From Burhinus oedicnemus (taxonomy: Eukaryota > Chordata > Aves > Charadriiformes > Burhinidae), in the NCBI GenBank assembly GCA_008921705.1, contig VFFE01009197.1, forward strand, positions 1,499,490 to 1,563,489: DNA of 64,000 nucleotides, in the 5' to 3' direction. Position 1 is the stretch's first letter. Each line of letters begins with the position of its first letter. The translations under genes and the position numbers were made by a program. The notes under the pieces were generated by a model. It saw only the letters and a program-made list of their open reading frames with translations. It was not told the origin of the DNA and searched no databases. Below, one piece after another: positions 11,201 to 24,057 of this stretch.

Positions 11201-14200
11201 TTAACTTTCTGAAATTTTACTAGTTAAAAACATATACTGTTGTAACCACTCAATGCTACAATGTCACTCTGAGTAGCTATCAATACTGGACTGGCAAGGT
11301 TTTTTTGAAATATATTAGTAATTTTGCTTGGCACGTCAGATATGCAATTTGAAACACTTAGACCAATTGTTGAGGTATACACTCAACCTTTTCTGAAAAT
11401 CAGAAAGTTTCAAAACACCTCAAATTGGTTATTTAAAAATAAATTAAGGCACTCAGTATCACCAGGAAATCTTGAAGGTCTAGTTGCAGTTTACAATCAA
11501 TTTCTGTAATCCCTTTCCTGAAAATCAAGTGCCTAAAATGCCACTCCTGACACTGCCGAGTTATTTGGTTATACTAAACGCAATTACACTTGAGGAGAAA
11601 GCTTTGCTACTGTGAGTTCATTCCACTTGAGAGTAAAAAAGTTTGTGAAAACTATATTACAGAGCACGAATAATGACTCCCTGTCAACTAGAGCATACAT
11701 ATGGCCACTGCTGCCCTCTGTAACCATGCAAAATCTCTGATGAAATGAGCCCCCAGCACACCAAGAGGAGCAGGGCAGTGGGTGTGGGCCACAGGGTGGT
11801 TTCAGACACACAACTCCAGCTAACCTGCCCGCACGAAGCGGTATCACCTTCTCCTCTTCCAACTTGGCAAGCGTCTTGCAAACACCATCCAAACCTCCGC
11901 TTGTCCATTTCCCTCGATAAAGAAACTAGTGCCTTTCCTCAGAAGGCTGATGGAGACTGCTCTCAGCCACCATGCCATGCCACTGGAGTGGTCGTGCAGA
12001 AAGAGAGACATCTACCATAAACATTCCGCTTAACACCCAAGTTGTTGCCTTCTTACCGTGACTTAGAGAGACAATCCTTACTGAAGCAACAGGGAAGAGT
12101 GCAAAAATTCCTCTTTCATCATGAAGCCTTTCTCCATTAATACAATTTACAGTCACTTTGTATTGCAAAGGCATTCACATCCCATAGATGTCACATGGCA
12201 CTCCACAATATATATATAATTTTACCATCAGTTCATTTCAATAGAACTTTCACCAGTGGTGAAATGGTGAGTGCTGTTTAGTATGCATAATTCATTGTTT
12301 ACCTGCTTTTATCATCACCCAAACATCTGCCACAGCCTTTGACAGCGGACTACATTATTTTTACCAGCTTTTTTTGAATTTTTTTTTCCCCTCCAATTCC
12401 TCTCCCAGTTACAAATTAAGTTCTGAGTGGTCAAACAGGTAACAGTACAAGACAACACTAACGTTGCTATGCATCTAAAAAAGGTCCTTCAATTATAGTC
12501 CAGAAGTTAAAATGATTAACAAGCTTGAAGAGCCTTTTACAGACAAGTTCTAAGCACCACTAGAGCTTAGCAGAAGCAAGTTATGAGAAACCTGCTGAGC
12601 ACTTTGGATTCTACCAATTACTGATTTTAGTAAGCCTTGCTAATCCTTCACATACCGTTTCATAAAACAATTTCTAAGGTATAACCACAACAACAAAGTC
12701 TGGGGGAAAAACAAATCCAGTCTGGTGTTAATTCTTATAGATAAGCATGTATTCCTCTAGCAGTCAAAAGGGCAGAACAGTGGCATATAAAACAGGAATG
12801 CTGGCACAAGATTCCAGAAACAGACAATATAGGGCCAATTTGTTTTCATCAGCTCCAAGAATAACTGGAAAAAAACAATTACAGTTGTTTATTAATAGCA
12901 GCTTAATCTAATTCTAAGATGTTAATATGAGATGCGTTACTAAAGATCTACTCAGAAAACATTACGCACCCTTTACGAATGCTCATTAACTAGTGCTTGC
13001 ATCTCTAGCCTTCACTACTTTTATAATTGTATCTAAGGCTAGAATTTAACGTTCCATTGGTTTAAATATCATACAGTTCCCAGAGTGTGGTTAAAGGGCA
13101 TAATTAAAAGCAGGCATGCAGCTTAAGTCTCATGGGCAAGACATTGGGACGGAAATTAGAAAACCTGCTCATTGCTGCATCATGGACCCTCACCTCACCG
13201 CTGTCCTCCTCTACCAGTTACTGTTTCAGTATGAGGCCTGCATGGGATTCCTGGGACTTGGGCTCCAATCTCTGAAACAAGTCAGCAATGCTGCGTTACT
13301 CTCTATTCCCAACCATCTTTCTCAGGAAGATTGCCGTGGCAGATTTCCTTCCCTAACGGCCTGGGATTACGTGAACAAGTATCTGCTGTACTTCACCTAA
13401 TAACCCACAGTCCAAAACTGAAGCACAAAGGGATGAATGAAAGTAGTTATCCCAAGGAAGTCAGTCAATTCCGAAACATTTATTAAGTGTATACACACAG
13501 AGAGCATCTGGCGTGTGGTGAAAAGGGTGAATTGCCCGTGCTGTTCAGGGAGATCACTGAGAACAGAAACCACAAAGGAAGGGCTGATTTGAGCGCTCTA
13601 TACCAAGACTTCTATATCAGTACCACCTCCTGCTCCTGGAAAATCATAGATGTTACAGCACACTTTTCACAGGATTCTAAATCACACAGGATGATAGATT
13701 TTTAAGAATTATGGATATATCTATTTCACAATATTTATTTTTTTATTGTTTTCACTCCTTCATTCTGTAAAAGTAGAAGTTTTGTACTATTTTTAGGATT
13801 TTCTTTTTTTTTTTTTTTAAAACATCACACCTGCAGAGTTAACTATTAATGATGACACAGAAGCAGTTTGGACAACTTGATGAATGTACTGCTGTTCTTT
13901 TCACTCTGAAATTCAGGCTAAAGTTCTATAATTTTAAAGCCATTGGCAACTCCACAGCCATCTCAGCCGCTAGAAGCTGTTTCCATGTATTTTACTTCTA
14001 TTAGCAGGAATAAAACTAATCTAAATTAACATCAAGAAAGTCATCATCACACTACTGCATCATTCCATGCTACTGTAGAGGGTCAGCCTGACATTTATGT
14101 AGCAATCTATTGGAGGAAATTTATTTTGTTTTTTAAATTAGTAACAAATGGTGATTTTGCACATTTTAAGGACTGGTTATAAAACTGTAGGAAAGTCTTC

Positions 14201-14826
14201 ACGGAATAATTAAAAGCAGCCAGAAAAGGCCCCCTCTTTACATGTAGTCACTGAGTCATTTAGATTGCAAAGCAATACATCTGAACTTGAAAATTAGTTT
14301 TACAAGTCTACCCATCTTTAATTCTCCCACACCTGTACTTCGCAGGTTATCAGAGAGGAGGCCAAGTCACACAGCTAAAGCAGCTTTTACTGGGGTAAAA
14401 CAAAACAAAACCCCCTCAGAACTGCTTCCTGCTAGTGTTTCTCTCTGGCTCAATTACTGAAGTTTGTCAGGTCTGTTTAGCAGCCGTTCCTCCCACTCTC
14501 CAGGCAGCACAGAGCGACCCTGATATTCTACAATTCCTGCCTGCTCTAAAGTAAATTAGGCAACTACTTTTCCACTTAATGTAATGTACATCTTCACAAG
14601 AAATTAGCCTTTTTGCATGAGCCTTAACAGACACAAAACTTTCCACATCCTCCATCTATTTACATACCGAGAAGAATCACAGACAGACTTTTCTTCTGGT
14701 TCCACTAAATAATTTAGGTGATGTGATGTTTTCTCCATAGCTAATACTTCAAGTGCCCTCTTTTTTTCTTCTTCTTTTTTAACTAACCTTCAGGGACTCT
14801 CCTCTTTCTTTGCATGTTTCCTAAAT
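11201..14826. other. Unique AT-rich DNA
   Basis: No gene recognised. Small features are a TA dinucleotide run at about 12209-12219 and a T15 tract at 13804-13818. Open frames near 11.6-12.2 kb exist on both strands with no recognisable motif. The plus-strand frame at 13116-13400 (94 codons) is also unrecognised and lacks convincing splice or start context. Confidence 0.55.
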
Positions 14827-14858
14827 TCACAGAATGGTAAGAGTTGGAAGGGACCTTG
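14827..14858 (-). mobile_element. CR1 3'-terminal scrap
   Basis: About 32 bases match the extreme 3' end of CR1 on the minus strand (plus-strand reading TCACAGAATGG...TTGGAAGGGACCTT). It stops there, and an unrelated 100 bases separate it from the long CR1 that starts at 14959. It could be a separate very short insertion or the displaced end of an older copy. Confidence 0.65.
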
Positions 14859-14958
14859 GAATTCTGTGGGTATTCACAGAACACCGCACTTCAGCAATAG
14901 CCTTGGCACCTCTCATTTCAGGAGCCAAGAGAAACCTCTGCTTTTACGCAGTATTGTT

Positions 14959-15982
14959 ACGGAATCACGGAATCTTCAGAGTTGGAAGGGACCTCTAGAG
15001 ATCATCTAGTCCAACTCCCCTGCTGACGCAGGAATGCCTAGAGCACATTACTCAGGACTGCATCCAGGCGGGTCTTGAAAATCTCCAGAGAAGGGGACTC
15101 CACAACTGCCCTGGGCAGCCTGTTCCAGCACTCTGTCACCCTCACCGTAAAAAAGTTTTTTCTTAGGTTTGAATGGAACTTCCTGTGTTCCAGCTTGTGC
15201 CTGTTGCCCCTCATCCTGTCACTGGGAACCACTGAAAAGGGTCTGGCTCCATCCTCCTTCAACCCACCCTTCAGATACTTCTAAGCAAGAATAAGGTCTC
15301 CCCTCAGCCTTCTCTTCTCCAGGCTAAAGAGTCCCAGCTCTCTCAGCCTTTCCTCATAAGGGAGGTGCTCCAATCCCCCAGTCATCTTTGTTGCCCTGCG
15401 CTGGACTCTCTCCAGTAGTTCCCTGTCCCGCTTGAGCTGGGGAGCCCAGAACTGGACACAGTATTCCAGTTGTGGCCTCACCAGTACCGAGTAGCAGGGG
15501 GGAGAATGACCTCCCTCGACCTACTGGACACACTCTTCCCTATGCAGCCCAGGATTCCGTTGGCCTTCCTAGCCACAAAGGCACATTGCTGGCTCATGGA
15601 TAATTTACTGTCTACCAGGACCCCCAGATCCTTCTCCTCAGAACTGCTTTCCAGCAGGTCCACCCCTAGCCTATATTGGTGCCTAGCATTCTTCCTCCCC
15701 AGCTGCAGGACCCTACACTTGCTCTGTTGAACCTCATTAGGTTCTTCTCTGCCCAGCACTCCAGCCTGTCCAGGTCATGCTGGACGGCAGTGCGGCCCTC
15801 TGGGGTGTCAGCCACCCCTCCCAGTTTGGTATCATCAGCGAACTTGCTGAGGATACACTCTGTCCCCTCTTCCAGGTCATTGATGAATATATTGAACAAG
15901 ATTGGACCGCGTATTGACCCTTGGGGGACACCACTGGTTACAGGCCTCCAACTTGACACTGCTACATTAATCACAACCCTTA
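14959..15982 (-). mobile_element. CR1 LINE with partial RT domain (about 1,020 bp)
   Basis: This is the longest CR1 in the window and belongs to a different, more diverged subfamily from the 9.1-kb copy: its 3' UTR and the spelling around N-R-L-P-R-A-V-V-E-S-P differ. On the minus strand it enters within the reverse-transcriptase domain, passes through the ORF2 C-terminus (frames 15478-15759, 15281-15481 and 15038-15262) and ends with a degenerate CR1 tail at 14959. Two frameshifts and an in-frame TAG at about 15281-15283 break the ORF. Without the deletion seen in the other subfamily, it serves as an in-window reference for the intact frame. Confidence 0.95.
15666..15974 (-). pseudogene. CR1 ORF2 fragment: reverse-transcriptase catalytic region
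   Basis: The minus-strand frame contains S-G-V-P-Q-G-S followed by a [12 protein letters not shown] block and then F-A-D-D-T-K-L-G-G. These are the palm-domain motifs of non-LTR reverse transcriptases, and the two aspartates of FADD are the metal-binding catalytic pair. The frame then continues to [10 protein letters not shown] before a frameshift moves the homology to the frame at 15478-15759. The fragment begins inside the RT domain: the N-terminal endonuclease and most of the fingers are missing, so it cannot encode an active enzyme. Confidence 0.93.
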
Positions 15983-16595
15983 TACTTATAGCTCACAGCA
16001 CTTCGTACTTCATTTCTCCTTTAAAAAGCACACAACTGGGAAGGAACAACAACAACAACAAAAACCTAAAGAGGACAGGTCAAGTCCAGTGGTCTGACTG
16101 AAGACATATTTTGCACTGAATGGGACAAGGGCTGAGAGGTGCTCTGGGCTGCTAACAACTGACCAACACACCAGCTCCAGCAAAAGCATTCCACCAGGAA
16201 TACTGTGGAGCAGTTGTGGTAAGAAATACATCTGAGTTGACCGTAGATACATCTCACCTATTTTAATGGCAGAAAAGCAGCAAAGGAATACTTAGGGAAA
16301 TGGTTAATTAAATCTTAGTTCTTTAAGCCATTCATGCTACTGTTCATCTCTTGTAAGAATGAAAATGGGAAGACAGGGAAAGCCAGAAGAGAGGTGTTGT
16401 TTCTGGACAGATTTTAGAGGTTTGCTAGTCAGAGATACTTACTGATCTCCTGAGTCCCTCCACACCTTATACACTGCTGGAATCCCCTATTCTGTTGCCT
16501 TGTGTTCATTAAACACACAAGGTCCATAGTAGAGGTACAAGGAACATCTTCAAGGTACTAAACCTTGAGACATACTATTCCTGCAAACCTTGATA
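15983..16595. other. Spacer between two CR1 copies
   Basis: Unique DNA with a short AAC run at about 16048-16062. No gene recognised. Confidence 0.6.
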
Positions 16596-16725
16596 TCATA
16601 GAATCATAGAATGGTTAGAGTTGGAAGGGACCTTAAAGACCTTCTAGTTCCAACCCTCCTGCCACGGGCAGGGACACCTCCCAGTAGAGCTGATTGCTCA
16701 AAGCCCCACCCAACCTGGTCTTGAC
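16596..16725 (-). mobile_element. CR1 3' fragment (about 130 bp)
   Basis: On the plus strand it reads TCATAGAATCATAGAATGG, then the 3' UTR and the last ORF2 codons, and stops near the position corresponding to C-T-T-G-A-C-A (16725). It belongs to the main subfamily of the window and is heavily 5'-truncated. Confidence 0.93.
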
Positions 16726-18260
16726 AGATTATACTACATGTATACATTCTTATCTGTAACTGTCAGGTCGTACTACTAAATATTAAAATTGCTGGTAAAA
16801 CAAATTGCATTTTCTACTGAAAAGATGTGAACACAGACAGCTAATTAAAAAGGACCATCACACCGACAATTTCATAGCTCACACTGTGTATGTGTTCATT
16901 ACATCTGAGAATGCAAAATGTTCAAAGCAATTTATCAATTTTAATAGATTTAACAAATACTTAGACTTGAAAATTACATAGCATTCACCAAAAGGAAACC
17001 AATACAAGTTTATTACAGTACAGCAATATTATAAGCAGAAAGAATTTTAAGGGCTTGCACAAACAATGGGATAATTTATTATTTTCTGTCACAATGAGAA
17101 AGCCAAGGAAAAAAAATTAAGATGATTTTTGTTTCAGTGTACTATCTAGAATTGTATTGCTTTTCTGCATCTACCTTGTCTCTACATAGTCAGATTCAGT
17201 ATTTACTTCATTTCAGAGAACTTCAAAACATCTTTTGGATAAATTTTCATCATTATGACAAGCTATAAAACTACTGAAAACAAATCCACCAAAGCAGTAA
17301 CTTTTGCAACTGAGCAATAGTATGAAATTCTAGGGCATCCCTTGTATTGGATATTCCACTCCAGTATGAAAAAAGCCAGCTATTTCAAGTCTCTGGGTCA
17401 AGAGTCTGATTACACTCGCTCAACCAAACCCAAGGGTTCCCACTCCCAGGCATGTTTGGCATTGAACTGGCCCACCAAACCCAGCCGTGTATCACAGCTT
17501 TGGGGCGGGGAGGAGCAAAAGACAGGGACAAAACAAGCAAAAAAAACCCAAAACCCAAAACAAAAACAAACCAACAACAAAAAAACAAACCCAAAAAAAT
17601 GGTATCTGTATTTGCCTGCCCTTTTGAATCCTAATTCTTCTCTTTGCTGCTCAGAGACAACTGCTAAACAGGTCCTCTCCTAGAAGAATTAAAATGTTTG
17701 GTGAGGATGACAATGGTGCAGATCTGATGAGGTGTAAGGCTGAGTCTGGTTCGGAGCAGACCTACTCTGCAAGCCAAGCCCACATCGCTCCAGCACACCA
17801 GTTCTGACCCACACCGAATTCAACAGACAGCTGTTTCTCTGTCCGCATCTGCTGGAAGTGCAAAGGTAGAAGTTAATGACGGCCCTGGCTCATCTCATAC
17901 CCACGCAGCATTGAGCGCGACAGAAAGACCTTGCTTCTATGTAACAAGCCACTCAACTCCTGCAGGATACAGGTTGCCACTGAGAAGGAAATAAATGGCA
18001 AACTATCATCCATCTGACCTCAAAACAATCTTCTGGCAGAAAGAAGGTAAAAAAAAAATAAATGGTTGCATCTGAGAATTTTATTTATTTATTTATTAAG
18101 TGATCCTTTTCTCTTAAGTGCTAATGCTACTGAGAGTCAGACACCACAATCCTGATACTTTTGCTTATTCACTGCAAATATCAGCCCATAACTAATTTGA
18201 CTCAATATGGTATCTGCCCAGCTAATGCTGATACAGTACATTTTGTTCCTGGCTTCTCAC
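16726..18260. other. Unique DNA with an A/C-rich tract
   Basis: No gene recognised. An A/C low-complexity stretch (17529-17600) mixes A runs with short C runs. It explains the K/P/N-rich open frames at 17342-17683, which I do not regard as coding. A TTTA repeat lies at about 18080-18097. Confidence 0.6.
17529..17600 (+). repeat. A/C-rich low-complexity tract
   Basis: Repeated A runs are broken by C, CC or CCC, with no fixed period. It belongs to a recurrent local pattern in this window of A runs followed by short C runs. Confidence 0.8.
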
Positions 18261-18373
18261 CTGCTTGCAGCTCCTTCCTATACTTCATTTCATGAATTCC
18301 ACTGAACAATTTGGCAGCAGACCCTGGCACAGCCTGGTCAGCATACTGATCTGCTGGCGTTTTTCTGGTATTT
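18261..18373 (-). other. Exon-like segment (113 nt), candidate only
   Basis: On the minus strand the segment is bounded by CCTGCTCACAG at the acceptor side and CAG/GTGAGAAG at the donor side. One frame is open throughout, and it stays open for about 60 codons stop to stop. It includes the residues H-E-M-K-Y-R-K-E-L. The composition is less AT-rich than the flanks. The acceptor's pyrimidine tract is short and interrupted. I do not recognise the peptide. The segment begins with one base of a split codon, which would fit one of the two open frames of the exon-like segment at 20723-20752. This is inference, not a gene call. Confidence 0.25.
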
Positions 18374-20722
18374 CTGTGAGCAGGAGTGACGATTTCTTCT
18401 CTTCAGAGTTTAAGCACTATTCCCTAGGCTGACCTTATCATTTCATTTGAGATTATTACATTTCATCTTCATTTGCCAGAAATAAAGGAAAACAGTATGA
18501 AGCAAATTTACCACAATGTAAAGAAGCTACCTACACACAGACAAAGAGCTAAGTGAGCTTTTGCCCGAGACAAAACAACAGCTGACCAGGATTTTATGCA
18601 GGCAGAAACATAAAAGCACATCCGCAGGGACATTTCACCTCTGCTCTGAAGAAACACAGTTTAAGAGGGCGGGTGGAAGAGCTGGACTGAAAGAACATTT
18701 TGGGAGGAGTACAGCTCTGCCTTCTGCTGGAGTTGCCTGCTACTGCCTTCATCTGTTAGCCTAATTTTAGACTATCCTAAAAGTCTGGAACTGTCTAGGA
18801 GTAACTCAAGTTCATGCTGAATAACAGAATTAATTCAGCGAACAGCCTCAAAACAGGAGATGATATCAGCGCTCCAAGACTCCTGCTGACTGCCTGCAGG
18901 TTTCTGCAGAGAACACATGGTCTTGATTTTCACCATCCCAACCCCAAAGCCAGCATACAGGAGAAATGTGCCCCGTGCGGTATTGCCAGTTTCTACAGAC
19001 ACACCAAGTCTGAGCAGACCCTTCCTTTAAGGTGTGGAATTTATCGGAACATTATTCCATCAGTCTTGCAGCCCAGTCCCTCAGCCCATCAGTCAGAAAA
19101 CACACACCCCCTGCAATGAAATAATCCTCATTCATTAAGATGCATGCTGGGAGCAAGGTCTAGAATTCTATTAACGTTTAGTTTTTACTGGATCTGAAGT
19201 GACTGGCTTTCAGCTGCGCCTATACACTCCTGAAATACCTCAAAATATGGTCTCTAACAGATGAACTCGACTCTTACCAGAGTGCAGCAGCAGCCGCGAT
19301 GCCACACACACACAACCCCCTATCTGAGCAACCAAATCCTACGGGAGACTCAGCAGCTCAAAACAAGAAAGACTATTATAGGTCAAAATGTGACCTCAAC
19401 TATAGTTCTGTAAATTCCCATGTCAGTGGACTTATTTTTCGTTTGCCACAGCTGATCAGCACTAGTCCTTCCACAGCTTGCCCGCATATTGGCAGCTCTA
19501 TTGGGAGTTAAAAAAAAAAAAACCAACATGGAATAAAGCACAGGCATCTTACTACAATCCTAACTACAGCGGGTTGTGATCTTGTCCAGTTCAGTTGCCG
19601 TACACTGAAAATATGCTACCAACTTCCCCTGCACAGCCGTGAACTCGGGTCCATACCGTACTGATTTTGGTTTCTGTTGTAAGAAAAAAGCACTTCAGAG
19701 TATCTTTGATCACTTCCTACAGACTTCTGTTTTTTCTGATATCAGAGCAATTATTCTGCAGTTCACCTGTTTTTGCGGCTGGTCTGTGGGTAAGAACTGG
19801 ATTTTTAATCCCACAAGTGAAGGTCCTGGCTTTTTTTTTTTTTTTTAAAGAAATAAAATGTGGTATCTTCAGATACAAAGTCCTGACAACCCCCAAAACA
19901 AGCTGCAGGGTATTATGGTGAACCCACAGCCAATATTTTGGACCTCATTATCATTGATCAATGGTCACATTCCTTGAGAATCAAGGCATCTGCTTAGTTG
20001 TAGCGGTCTAATGAATGTGGAACACTTTCAGATTCAAGTACGTCATTTTAAAGTTCCGGTCCTGTTTAGAGCACTCTTACAAGTTCTACAAGTTGGACTC
20101 ACGCAGCCACATTTTCAAAGAGGTAGGTTTAAAAAAAACCCCCACCCTCGAGGTAACTAGTATAAAATGCTAAATGAATAAGTTAAAAATTAAAATCTGA
20201 TAAGTACATTAAATTCTCTAAATTATCTGAATCTTCCAAGTGCATAAGGAGTATTGTAGTAACAAATCAATGATGGGTCTCACCGCCAAGTCAAGTAGAG
20301 GAGACTATTAAGAAAGCCTGAACAAGTACATGGACTCCTCCCCAACACAGATGTTGCCCCCTGAAACTGGCAGGCAGCTGGCTCACAATTCAATATGAAT
20401 TACCATTTAGTAAGCATTTTAATTGAAAACACTGGAAACTAACTATAAATAATTTTTTGCAATTATCAAAACTAAAACACGAGTCTTAAACCATATTGGA
20501 GATAGAAACATTCAAGAAGTGTCATGTTATCTATTACTGAACTTATCCAAGGTAGAAGATCCTTTATTTAAAATACAACTGGCATGCTAAGTAGAACCAA
20601 TAAAAACCATGTTTTTAAAAATCTGCTCCTATTTAATGCTTTTAAATAAAATTATGCTTTTTAAATAAAGTATTTTCTTAGAACAAAGACATCAAGACAG
20701 AAAGAATACGATGTACACATAC
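18374..20722. other. Unique DNA
   Basis: No gene recognised. It contains an A13 tract (19510-19522) and a T16 tract (19831-19846). Plus-strand open frames at 18561-18764, 18814-19119 and 19299-19511 have mixed composition and no known motifs. Confidence 0.55.
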
Positions 20723-20752
20723 CTGACGCTTCTTGAACTTTCACCTTCAGAC
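20723..20752 (-). other. Exon-like segment (30 nt), candidate microexon
   Basis: On the minus strand an acceptor (TATTACTTTACAG, with CTAAC as a branch-point match about 20 bases upstream) and a good donor (CAG/GTATGTG) enclose 30 bases. Two of the three frames are open: S-E-G-E-S-S-R-S-V in one and L-K-V-K-V-Q-E-A-S in the other. A length divisible by three would let it be included or skipped without shifting frame, as in vertebrate neural microexons. I do not recognise the peptide. Without conservation or transcript data a chance pair of sites cannot be excluded. Confidence 0.3.
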
Positions 20753-23700
20753 CTGTAAAGTAATACACAAATAGTTAGACAGAATTACTTCCAGCATTTA
20801 TAAGCTAGATAGTCTAAAAATGGTAGAGCTTCTCATGCACTCTCACTGCAGTATTGCAGTTAGTTTTTCTAAGGCTTGTTGTACTTTCCCTACTAATGAG
20901 ACATTTAAAGAAACCAGTCTACTTCAGTTTAGAATAAATCTATTAGAAGTTAAAAAACAGTTAACAGTTGAAGTCAATAATTGCAGTATTAAAATATATG
21001 CTGACACTCCCTGAACCCTCAATAAAGACCTTCTGTAAATCTGCAATAACAAAGATTTATGTTCCATATTTGCAAGTGCAAAGCACCAGCCTCTGACACT
21101 ATTCTACAAGATTAGCTTGTACCTTTTTTTTTTTTTTTAGCCTTTCTTCACTCTTTAGTTGAAAAGGTCAGTGGCAAATATGTTTAGGAATCTAATCCTC
21201 AGGCTTATGAGGCACTACTCAGAAACTAGTAGTGCCTCATTTTGCAAATAAAAGTAATTTAAAATACATAAAACCTGCACTTGTCTGAATTTTGTAGTTG
21301 TGCAATAGTGATAAATAAGATATACTAAGTTACAGAAGCTCTTAAAGGGCATATTTTTCTTAAGGTGAGATAATTTTATCAATCAAAACTGGAACAAAAC
21401 CTCTCTCCCTCCCTGCAACATTTTTTAAATAAGGAGATTTAATTTGATGTCATTCATACTGACAGTTTCCTCCTCCAAAGAGAAAGAGAAACATAATACT
21501 CCCAGCATCCCATGAACAAACACAAAATCCAGAAGAAAACATACAACCATTTGTCCACGTCTTTTCCTTCCTCACTCCAAAACAATCCAGCCTCAGTGCT
21601 ACAGGAACTTTCAATACATCAGCAGGCTCTGCAAAACCGGGAATCAAACATAGAAAGCGAAGCAGGCGATTCCAGAGCAATGCAAAGTCTAAAGACACCC
21701 TTTCCATGTCATCATCTTACCAGGGACCAAATAAAAAGGTGATCAATACGAACTGGCAAACTCTAGCACTTAAGTGTCAATAAGCTAGCACCAAAGTTGC
21801 CACCACAAAATCAAAGTCAAGGGTATTTCTTTAGGAACTGAAGAATCTTCCCTAGTCAACTGGAGGGGGGAGGGGGGGAAAGGTGACCAATTTCTTATTA
21901 GAATGACATCTATCTCCAATGACAACTCACGTATTATGCTAGAGACAGTAGAAAAAGTTCTGGCTAGTAAAAGTTTCGTAAGTCTAATGCCAGAAAGCAA
22001 ACAGTACTAATATCTAATTTTCAGAATCTACTGTAGAAAAAGGCACCAAAACTTGGCATTTTTTTCTCCCCCCTTCACTATGTGCTCTAACATTATATTT
22101 ATTTTCTTCAGGCTCAAAGAAATCTGGATGATTTTGAAAGCAAAGCAGAGAGGAAAGAAGGAAAAAATGGATTTTGTCTCTTGCGCCACGAGATACTCGG
22201 GCAGTGGGAAGCGTGCTGTAATTCAGCGGACTGAGCGTAGATTACAGCAAGGTGGCCAGGTGCACCTAAAAGTAGAAGCATCAGCTGCTGTTCCTGACAG
22301 CTAACATCACAGCATACTTCAAAACAGAACAGAAATTAGCACAGTGGAAAATGCTGTTGCCCAGAGCAAAGTGAATCAACTTCTGCCCAGGAAGAAGAAT
22401 GCACCACACCATCTCTCTATCTGGAACACCTAGAAGGTGTAGGAACTCGCAGGATTCACTGGAGAGCTTAGCCATGTTTCAGAAAACACTCTTCTGAAAT
22501 TGTTGCAGTTGTTTTTTTACTCGGAGTTGATGAAGAATCATCACTGCCCTTTATTTAAGGAAGCATGATGACTTTCATTTACCAGTATTCTCTCACCACT
22601 ATAAAAACTTACTGCAGCATTTTGTGTACTCAATACAGTATCTACCCAACGATGACTCTCGACCTCTGCAAGAGCTCTGAGAATTTGGGTGTTACTGGCA
22701 TCACTATCCGTTACCACAACATTTATTTTACCGCATATTAAAAGGATTTTATAGAACACAGAATGGAAAATCAACCTCACAAATCCACACCCAGAAGAGC
22801 TCTTCAATAAGTATTTGAGAGAGGACACTTTGCCAGTTCTCAATAATGAAGACAGGCTCTGCTATTAAATGGCTTTACTTCCAGCTGCAGTACTTGATTT
22901 TTTTCCAAAACATTTCAATGTATAAACACACACAAGACTTCTGAAGGGGTCTGCATTTCCAGCCTGGCACCCTGCCCGAGTGACACATGCGGTCTGACAT
23001 CCATCTTCACACGCACCTTTTCACATGTGCCAGACGGACCAGGACAGAGGTGAGGACAGGATTGGCGCAGGGCTAAATTCTAGCATCAGGTTGCAACTTC
23101 ACGAGTTCCAAGCTGACACAGTGTTAATTCCCAAGCCTCTTGTGCTTCCCTTCTCATTTTTTAAAGCCTGTTTGGTCACTTTAAGTTGTTAGGCTTTTGG
23201 ATACACACACGTATTCCAATAGACAAAAGGTAACTTCAAAGCAGCTTTTTCTAGATTATTACCTTATCCTCAAGACTGAACACAAAGGAAGAGAAATGAA
23301 CTCACCTATGCATCCCCAGGAGTAATGAAAAAATTAATGAATGAAGTGTTTAACTGACACCTTCCCACACTCAGTTTTCAGCAAATTACGTCTTGCAGAA
23401 CATACACCTTACAGCTGACAAAGATGTTCTGTGTAATTGCTTGTACTTTCAAGTTTTCAAATATAGCTGAGACAACTGGATTTTTAGCACTTTAATTTTC
23501 TGCCTTCCCTCTTGACTAGAACAACCAAACCGCCTGAACAGGGAAAATGTCTTTGAGCGCTCAAAGCATTCTGGGGTCACTAGAAGCAGCCAACCAGTCA
23601 TTCTAGACGACTTTTCCACCAACTTGCTATTCCTCTCGCTAAAACTCACAAAGTACTTGAACCCAGGTGTTTCAGGGAAGGGAAGCTGTGAGGGAAAGGC

Positions 23701-24057
23701 TGAGTCTCTGCAAGCTCTTCACTGAGCTATGCCCAGCTGTACCAAGGCTGGAACCAACTGCTCTCCCAAGCTGGTCACCTTCCAACCCAGCACAGCTAAC
23801 AGTGGGGGAAGATGGACCATCACATCCCTCCTTTGTTTTTAGGATCCCCAAAGGTAAAAAACGCCACTAAATTTTGTGGCTGCTGAATTGGCATTTTCAA
23901 GGCTAAGACTGACTCGAGTAAATTCTGAAGAGTTATTTGGAGATGGTCAGTTTTACTCAGGGAATGAGTAATTGGTTTGCAGGGCTGAATGAACACACTG
24001 CTGAAAAAACCTACTACTTAGAGTTGAAATAAAGCATTAGATTTTCTATAAGCCTTG
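20753..24057. other. Unique DNA with a perfect hairpin
   Basis: No gene recognised. It holds a T15 tract (21124-21138), the 13-bp inverted repeat at 21207-21240, and a G-rich stretch at about 21864-21883. Open frames of 60-100 codons on both strands lack recognisable motifs. Confidence 0.55.
21207..21240. repeat. Perfect 13-bp inverted repeat, 8-nt loop
   Basis: ATGAGGCACTACT at 21207-21219 is the exact reverse complement of AGTAGTGCCTCAT at 21228-21240, separated by eight bases. The stem has 6 G:C pairs. It is not part of any repeat I recognise. A small structured RNA, a palindromic repeat or simple chance would all be compatible. Confidence 0.85.
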
